25,272 nucleotides of DNA from a virus, in IMG/VR virus record IMGVR_UViG_3300009079_000117, positions 1 through 25,272 of that record, one strand, 5' to 3'. Shown one piece after another: positions 20,860-25,272 of this stretch. How positions within the stretch are numbered: the stretch's first letter is position 1; each line of letters starts with the position of its first letter. The position numbers were made by a program, and so were the translations under genes. Below the pieces are notes generated by a model. That model saw only the letters and a program-made list of their open reading frames with translations. It was not told the DNA's origin and searched no databases.

Positions 20860-23232
20860 ATGTCAACATTGTCGGATAAAAACAACAATCCACTAAACAT
20901 TAAAACAAGCAGTGACAACTGGCAAGGAGCCGATGGCAGTAATGCTGGTTTTGTTAAGTTTAATAATCCAGAGTACGGTGTGCGAGCTGCCACTAAGAAT
21001 TTATATACAAGTCAAGAAAAATATGGAAACAATTCAGTAAGCGACATTGTAACAAGATGGGCACCACCAAGTGATAATAATCCAACTGAAATCTACATAC
21101 AAAAAGTAGCAGATGATTTGGGAGTAGGACCAAATGATGACTTAGGATCTTTAAGAGACAATCCAGAAGTCACAAAAAATCTAATAAAGTCAATGGCAGA
21201 AATGGAAGGGGCTACTGTAGGTGAAGATGGAAAATATACAGATAGCGTAATCACAAATGGTGTAGCTATGGCAAATGGTAAGTCTGCATCAGAAGTTGAT
21301 TTTGTAGCACAAGACACAGATTTTGCTGGAGAAGGATTTGTAAACGCAGTAGACGAAGAACAAGGATTAGTTGCTACACCCGAAGTAAAAAAAGAAGCAG
21401 CGCCGGCTTATAGTAATTTAGAAAATATAGGACAATCAAACTGGATGAGTACTGTTGACAGTCCTGCATATCGTTGGACATTATATGTAGTTAACGATAG
21501 AGTGTGGGAAGATGTAACTAAATTGTACGGAAGTGATTCAGCAGTTACAAATAAAAATGAAGCTATGATAATTGCAAAAACAGGTGTAACTACAGAATTT
21601 TCTTTAGATAACTTTGTAACAGTAGCAACAGTTACGCCAGGACAACAACACGGTAATACAACACCGGGCATAATGCAATTTGATATTTTTGAAAATCTAG
21701 GGTTTACATTTTTAGATAGAGTATTAAAAGCAGGTATTAATATTGGAAAGCCTGGAAATCTGTATGCTCAAAATTATGTATTAAAATTAGAATTTATAGG
21801 CAGAAACCCTGCTACAGGATTTAGTGTTACTAATCCAAGTGTATTCTTTTATAGAATAAAAATAAACCAAATAAGAAGTACAACAGGTCCAGAGGGAACT
21901 AGATATAATGTTATTGGCTGGTCATTAAATAAACATTCACAATTAGAAGCACAGACATCGAGTGCATTGACAGTTAAAAATATAACTACTGCACAATCGT
22001 TTATTGACGGCTTACAAGAAAGTTGGAACAACTCAATGATTGAGGCAATGCCGGGTGGCAAAGATGCATATGCATCAGGTATGGTAATTCCGTATAAACA
22101 AGTAAAGATAAAGTTTGGTCCAAGTACTACTATTAAAAATGACCCTATACCGGGTATTAATAATTTTGTATTGCCTATTGCAGAAATGGGAGCAGGAGCA
22201 AATACACAAACATCAGGTGGACAAGATGGAAACAAAGATGATCCAAAAAATAAAGATATTCCAATTGGTCCAGACACAAACATATCAAACTATATAGTAG
22301 AATACATTAATAAAAATTGTCTTACTTGGGTAGAGTATCGTAAAAAAGCACAGGAACTAGGAGTAACTTATTCTTTAAGTGTTGGGCTTGAAACTACATA
22401 TCCTATAGTAAATAGTACAATGGCATATGCTTATAACAGAGCACCGGAATTAATTACATTTACAATTAAGGTATCGAGAAATGAAACTACACCTCCTACG
22501 GATTTAAAAGTACACAATGATAATTTTGATAGTGCAGCTTACCAAAATGCAAAAATAAAAAGATTGCCTATTGAAAAAAGTTATTCGTTTCTTTACTCTG
22601 GATTAAACACAGAAGTAATAACTTATCAAATTGATATAGAAAATTTATATTTTATGATTAACCAACCAGCTGGTGGATTATATTCAGATGCAAATTTAGA
22701 AACATATGCACCAAGTGTTCCAAATAAAATCACTTCACCATATGTAGAAGATATTGAACTAGGTGATTCTAAATCATACGGTAATACTGTAAAAGGTACA
22801 GTAGCATATGTTGGAACAGATGAACAACAGGTCAGTGCTACAGTGCAAAGTGATGCAGTACAAGTAAACTTAGCCTCTAAGATGTCCAAGCGAGACATTG
22901 ATGCATATAACTTTAGTATGGAAATCAAAGGAGATCCGTATTGGATGGGTAATATGATGGTAGACATACAAGGGAATGGAACGCTTAAAGTTCCAGATTA
23001 TGATACAAGAGATGCTCTAATAACTTTTTTACAATATCAACCAAGTAATAATTTATTAACAACAGAAACAAAAGGCCCAGTTGATTATGTATCATCTGGT
23101 GTTTACAAATTAAATAAAATTGAAAGCAGATTCCAAGGAGGCAGATTTACACAGACATTGTCTGGTTATAAAGATCCTACTTCGAATATTGTTCATATAT
23201 TAAATCAAATAGAAAAACTAACTAGGAGTTAA
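20860..23232 (+). CDS. baseplate hub protein with N-terminal lysozyme-like NNP domain (790 aa)
   Basis: This is a 790-aa multidomain protein. Residues about 6-95 (NNNPLNIKTSSDNWQGADG, FVKFNNPEYGVRAATKNLY, IVTRWAPPSDNNPTEIYIQKV) resemble the N-N-P-x-N-I module of phage virion proteins with a lysozyme- or transglycosylase-like fold. A linker (about 145-195) follows. The long central and C-terminal part is beta-rich (YRWTLYVVNDRVWEDV, PGIMQFDIFENLGFTFLDRV, LKLEFIGRNPATG) and suits a hub component such as T4 gp27, since the gp5-like spike gene comes next. A gp27-type hub is inferred from order, not from a recognised signature. Fusion of a wall-degrading domain to the hub would explain why the next gene lacks one. 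Confidence 0.7.
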   Translation: MSTLSDKNNNPLNIKTSSDNWQGADGSNAGFVKFNNPEYGVRAATKNLYTSQEKYGNNSVSDIVTRWAPPSDNNPTEIYIQKVADDLGVGPNDDLGSLRDNPEVTKNLIKSMAEMEGATVGEDGKYTDSVITNGVAMANGKSASEVDFVAQDTDFAGEGFVNAVDEEQGLVATPEVKKEAAPAYSNLENIGQSNWMSTVDSPAYRWTLYVVNDRVWEDVTKLYGSDSAVTNKNEAMIIAKTGVTTEFSLDNFVTVATVTPGQQHGNTTPGIMQFDIFENLGFTFLDRVLKAGINIGKPGNLYAQNYVLKLEFIGRNPATGFSVTNPSVFFYRIKINQIRSTTGPEGTRYNVIGWSLNKHSQLEAQTSSALTVKNITTAQSFIDGLQESWNNSMIEAMPGGKDAYASGMVIPYKQVKIKFGPSTTIKNDPIPGINNFVLPIAEMGAGANTQTSGGQDGNKDDPKNKDIPIGPDTNISNYIVEYINKNCLTWVEYRKKAQELGVTYSLSVGLETTYPIVNSTMAYAYNRAPELITFTIKVSRNETTPPTDLKVHNDNFDSAAYQNAKIKRLPIEKSYSFLYSGLNTEVITYQIDIENLYFMINQPAGGLYSDANLETYAPSVPNKITSPYVEDIELGDSKSYGNTVKGTVAYVGTDEQQVSATVQSDAVQVNLASKMSKRDIDAYNFSMEIKGDPYWMGNMMVDIQGNGTLKVPDYDTRDALITFLQYQPSNNLLTTETKGPVDYVSSGVYKLNKIESRFQGGRFTQTLSGYKDPTSNIVHILNQIEKLTRS

Positions 23233-23233
23233 A

Positions 23234-24436
23234 ATGTCAGTATTAAAAAAAGATGGAATAGAAGTTTCAAAAAGAGTAGGACCCAACAGTGTTGTTGGTA
23301 TTAATAATATTCAAGGAACTTATATCGGCGAAGTTATTGACAATGTTGATAGCTTATACACAGGCAGAATAACAGTACGCATAAACGATTTTCAAAGCCA
23401 AGATGCAGAACATATTTGTTTACTAGCATTGCCATTTGGCGGACATACTAAAATTAAAGACAGTGGTGATGACAAAACCAAAGAAGCACAAGCTCCAATA
23501 AGTTATGGAATGTGGCCACAACCTCCGGAAATAGGAACCAATGTTGTTGTAGTTTTCACTGGTAGTTTAGAGCAAGGCATTGTTATGGGTTCGTTAGTCT
23601 CAAAGGACAATAACTCTATGATGGGCGGTAGAGCAAGTGGACAAGCATATGTAAATGGTGAAACTGAACTAGCACCAACAGTTGAAAAAAATCCATACGA
23701 CACAGATGATGATGACACTAAACCACTTGACGAATACTTCCAATCAGTATTAAATCAGCAAGGACTAAGTCTTGACTATGTTAGAGGACATAGTAAGAGT
23801 GGAGCAAGAAGAGAATCACCTAGTAAGGTATTTGGAATTACAACACGCCAAGGACATGTATTATCAATGGACGATGGCGATGATGAAGAAGCCAGTAAAA
23901 ATATTAGATTGAGAACTAGAAGTGGCGCTCAAATTTTAATGGACGACAGTAATGGATTTATTTTTGTCACCACACAAACCGGTGACGCATGGATAGAAAT
24001 GAACAATGTAGGACAAATTGATGTTTACAGTAAGGCAGGCATAAACATGCACACTGAAGGCGACTATAATGTACATGCTAAAGGTAGCATTAATATGCAA
24101 GCCGAGGTAGGAGTAAATATTAAAAGTACAGGTGGAGATGGAATTAAGTTAGAAACAAAAGTTGCAGGCATAGATGTTTATAGTGCATTAGATATAAAAA
24201 TGCAATCGCCAAATAATTATCATCTAAAAGTAGACGGCAATGTAATAATGAAGGGCGGCAAGATAGACATGAATGGTCCAGAACCAGAAGAAGCTACAAA
24301 GATTACAATACAAAATCAGGAATCAAATGATAATGTAAAAACTAGTATAGCCAGTAGAGTACCAGAACACCATCCGTGGAAAGGTGTTGATGGACTTGAC
24401 CCAACATATAAAACGCAAAAAGGAAGAATATTATAA
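23234..24436 (+). CDS. gp5: baseplate spike protein (gp5/VgrG-like), no internal lysozyme domain
   Basis: This is a 400-aa protein. Residues about 25-125 form an OB-fold of the gp5/VgrG kind (GTYIGEVIDNVDSLYTGRITVRI, LLALPFGG, YGMWPQPPEIGTNVVVVFTG, QGIVMGSLV). After a polar linker, residues about 200-345 hold the repeated short strands of a triple-stranded beta-helix needle (QILMDDSNGFIFVTTQTG, INMHTEG, YNVHAKGSINMQAE, IKLETK, IKMQSPNNYHLKVDGNVIMKGGKIDM). T4 gp5 (575 aa) has a lysozyme domain between these parts; here none is seen. An AGGAG site precedes the ATG. Role: membrane-puncturing spike. Confidence 0.88.
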   Translation: MSVLKKDGIEVSKRVGPNSVVGINNIQGTYIGEVIDNVDSLYTGRITVRINDFQSQDAEHICLLALPFGGHTKIKDSGDDKTKEAQAPISYGMWPQPPEIGTNVVVVFTGSLEQGIVMGSLVSKDNNSMMGGRASGQAYVNGETELAPTVEKNPYDTDDDDTKPLDEYFQSVLNQQGLSLDYVRGHSKSGARRESPSKVFGITTRQGHVLSMDDGDDEEASKNIRLRTRSGAQILMDDSNGFIFVTTQTGDAWIEMNNVGQIDVYSKAGINMHTEGDYNVHAKGSINMQAEVGVNIKSTGGDGIKLETKVAGIDVYSALDIKMQSPNNYHLKVDGNVIMKGGKIDMNGPEPEEATKITIQNQESNDNVKTSIASRVPEHHPWKGVDGLDPTYKTQKGRIL

Positions 24437-25143
24437 TGCCATCGTTTAAGTTAAAAGCAGTTGTAGATAGCAGTAATTTAATTGACTATGGACTATTCAC
24501 TGTAATAGATAGTTCAGCAGTGAATACATTAATAGATCTCAAAACCTTAGAAGCAAGTGATAAATTAATTAATATTAAAATTAGAAACACCAAATGGCTA
24601 GGTTATGCAAAAGGTTCTGTTATTGGATACAAAACAACTACACAATTAACAGGTGACGGATTAACAGAAGCCGCTGCTTATACACTATGGATTGAAAAAT
24701 TCAAAGACAAGGAAAGAGCATTTAAACGACAATTTCCATTGGAACAATTATCACAAGCACAATATGATGCTATGTTAGGACTTTATATAGATACTGGAAC
24801 ATTTCATAAAGTAGGATCAGATTCTAGACAATTTGATATATTGGAATATATACAAGATAGAAAATGGGAGTATGTGGCTACTGCACTAACATTAAATACA
24901 TTAAACAGAAGAGACAGACAATCAGAAGCAAAGTTGCTTATGCTAGGTGACTATGGGATGTACAAAGATAGAAGTTATATCAAAGAAGAAGGTTTGCAAA
25001 CTATGTTAAAAGAATATGTGTCATCGCAATTAAACGATATACAAAAAAAGCAAGCAGAATATGTTTACTACGCAGAAACAAAAAGGTTTCTACCAAATAT
25101 GATTGAGAGCAGGAAAAGAATTCTTGCAAATCTACTCAGTTAA
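24436..25143 (+). CDS. lysozyme-fold-like protein of the baseplate operon (235 aa)
   Basis: This 235-aa protein starts in a TAATG overlap with the spike gene. Residues about 95-180 resemble the helical lobe of GH24 phage lysozymes: PLEQLSQAQYDAMLGLYIDTGTF, FDILEYIQDRKWEYVATAL, LNRRDRQSEAKLLMLGDYG. The N-terminal part has GYAKGSVIGYKTTTQLTGDGLTEAAAYTLW where GH24 enzymes have the strand with TIGYG and ITxxxA, but the expected catalytic Glu before a L-x-x-Y segment is not obvious. It may be a diverged lysozyme, or a structural lysozyme-like baseplate protein that has lost activity. Position directly after the spike suggests a hub-associated function. Confidence 0.7.
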   Translation: MPSFKLKAVVDSSNLIDYGLFTVIDSSAVNTLIDLKTLEASDKLINIKIRNTKWLGYAKGSVIGYKTTTQLTGDGLTEAAAYTLWIEKFKDKERAFKRQFPLEQLSQAQYDAMLGLYIDTGTFHKVGSDSRQFDILEYIQDRKWEYVATALTLNTLNRRDRQSEAKLLMLGDYGMYKDRSYIKEEGLQTMLKEYVSSQLNDIQKKQAEYVYYAETKRFLPNMIESRKRILANLLS

Positions 25144-25151
25144 CTCACCAC

Positions 25152-25167
25152 ATAAATATTTAAATAC
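25152..25167 (+). promoter_or_regulatory. tandem late promoter boxes before the HNH gene
   Basis: CATAAATAT (25151-25159) and TTAAATAC (25160-25167) stand side by side in the short gap after the lysozyme-like gene, 26-41 bases before the HNH start. The second is a one-base variant of the usual box. Confidence 0.5.
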
Positions 25168-25192
25168 TAATATAATACAAGGAATTTTTATC

Positions 25193-25272
25193 TTGAATAA
25201 AAGCGTTTTACTACTTAATGCTGATGGGCAACCATTATCACAAATGCCACTTAGCACAGTCAGTTGGCAAGA
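25193..25272 (+). CDS. HNH endonuclease, N-terminal fragment (runs off window)
   Basis: The frame begins at TTG 25193 with AAGGA about ten bases upstream, and is open to the window edge (26 codons). It reads NKSVLLLNADGQPLSQMPLS then TVSWQ, the typical N-terminus of a phage HNH endonuclease family, in which this strand region precedes the HNH core. The catalytic part lies outside the window. These genes in T4-like phages are usually free-standing homing-type endonucleases or packaging-associated nucleases. No in-frame ATG lies closer to the start, so the TTG call is fairly safe. Confidence 0.75.
   Translation, partial: MNKSVLLLNADGQPLSQMPLSTVSWQ

Noticed and set aside
1-25272. CRISPR arrays, insertion sequences, integrase or attachment sites
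   Set aside because: No regularly spaced direct repeats, transposase or integrase frames, or terminal inverted repeats were seen.

Overview
The window is part of a low-GC, T4-like myovirus genome, most likely a marine phage of the pelagiphage/cyanophage branch of the T4 superfamily. This rests on a recognisable set of T4 core genes: portal (gp20), prohead core, protease (gp21), scaffold (gp22), major capsid (gp23), SbcCD-like nuclease (gp46/gp47), late sigma factor (gp55), gp26, gp53 and a gp5-like spike. AT-rich coding and fibre proteins of the kind common in marine phages agree with this. The host cannot be read from the sequence. A low-GC marine bacterium such as SAR11 is a reasonable guess. 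I ran no database searches.

Layout. (1) Positions 1-1898, minus strand: a PKD-repeat virion or fibre protein that runs off the window and a 200-aa fibre-like protein. (2) 1899-2334: no protein gene, but a self-contained minus-strand transcription unit (sigma70-type promoter, about 245-nt RNA, intrinsic terminator), the terminator of the capsid operon and a late promoter. (3) 2335-8106, minus: the head module, transcribed gp20, small protein, acidic prohead core protein, gp21, gp22, gp23, with internal terminators and late promoters. (4) 8155-12068, minus: two large tandem, apparently paralogous proteins, candidates for tape-measure or internal tail proteins. (5) 12069-13231, plus: gp26, followed by a -1 frame extension joined at a near-textbook ribosomal frameshift site. 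(6) 13225-13668, minus: an unknown 147-aa protein. (7) 13669-14353: a long noncoding interval with its own strong sigma70-type promoter and many pairing elements. (8) 14354-19227, minus: GIY-YIG-like protein, two unknown small proteins, gp46, gp47 and gp55, all behind a strong early promoter. (9) 19328-25143, plus: a late operon with a nucleotidyltransferase and the central baseplate genes. (10) 25193 to the end: the start of an HNH endonuclease.

Regulation can be read directly. Three host-type promoters (TTGAC plus a -10 box, each preceded by an A-tract and GG) drive two noncoding RNAs and the gp55 operon. An ATAAATAC box, close to the T4 late promoter, sits before most structural operons. 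The inferred logic is that host polymerase makes gp55 early and gp55 then directs transcription from the ATAAATAC boxes. The strongest new observations are the gp26 frameshift cassette and the two promoter-driven noncoding RNAs.
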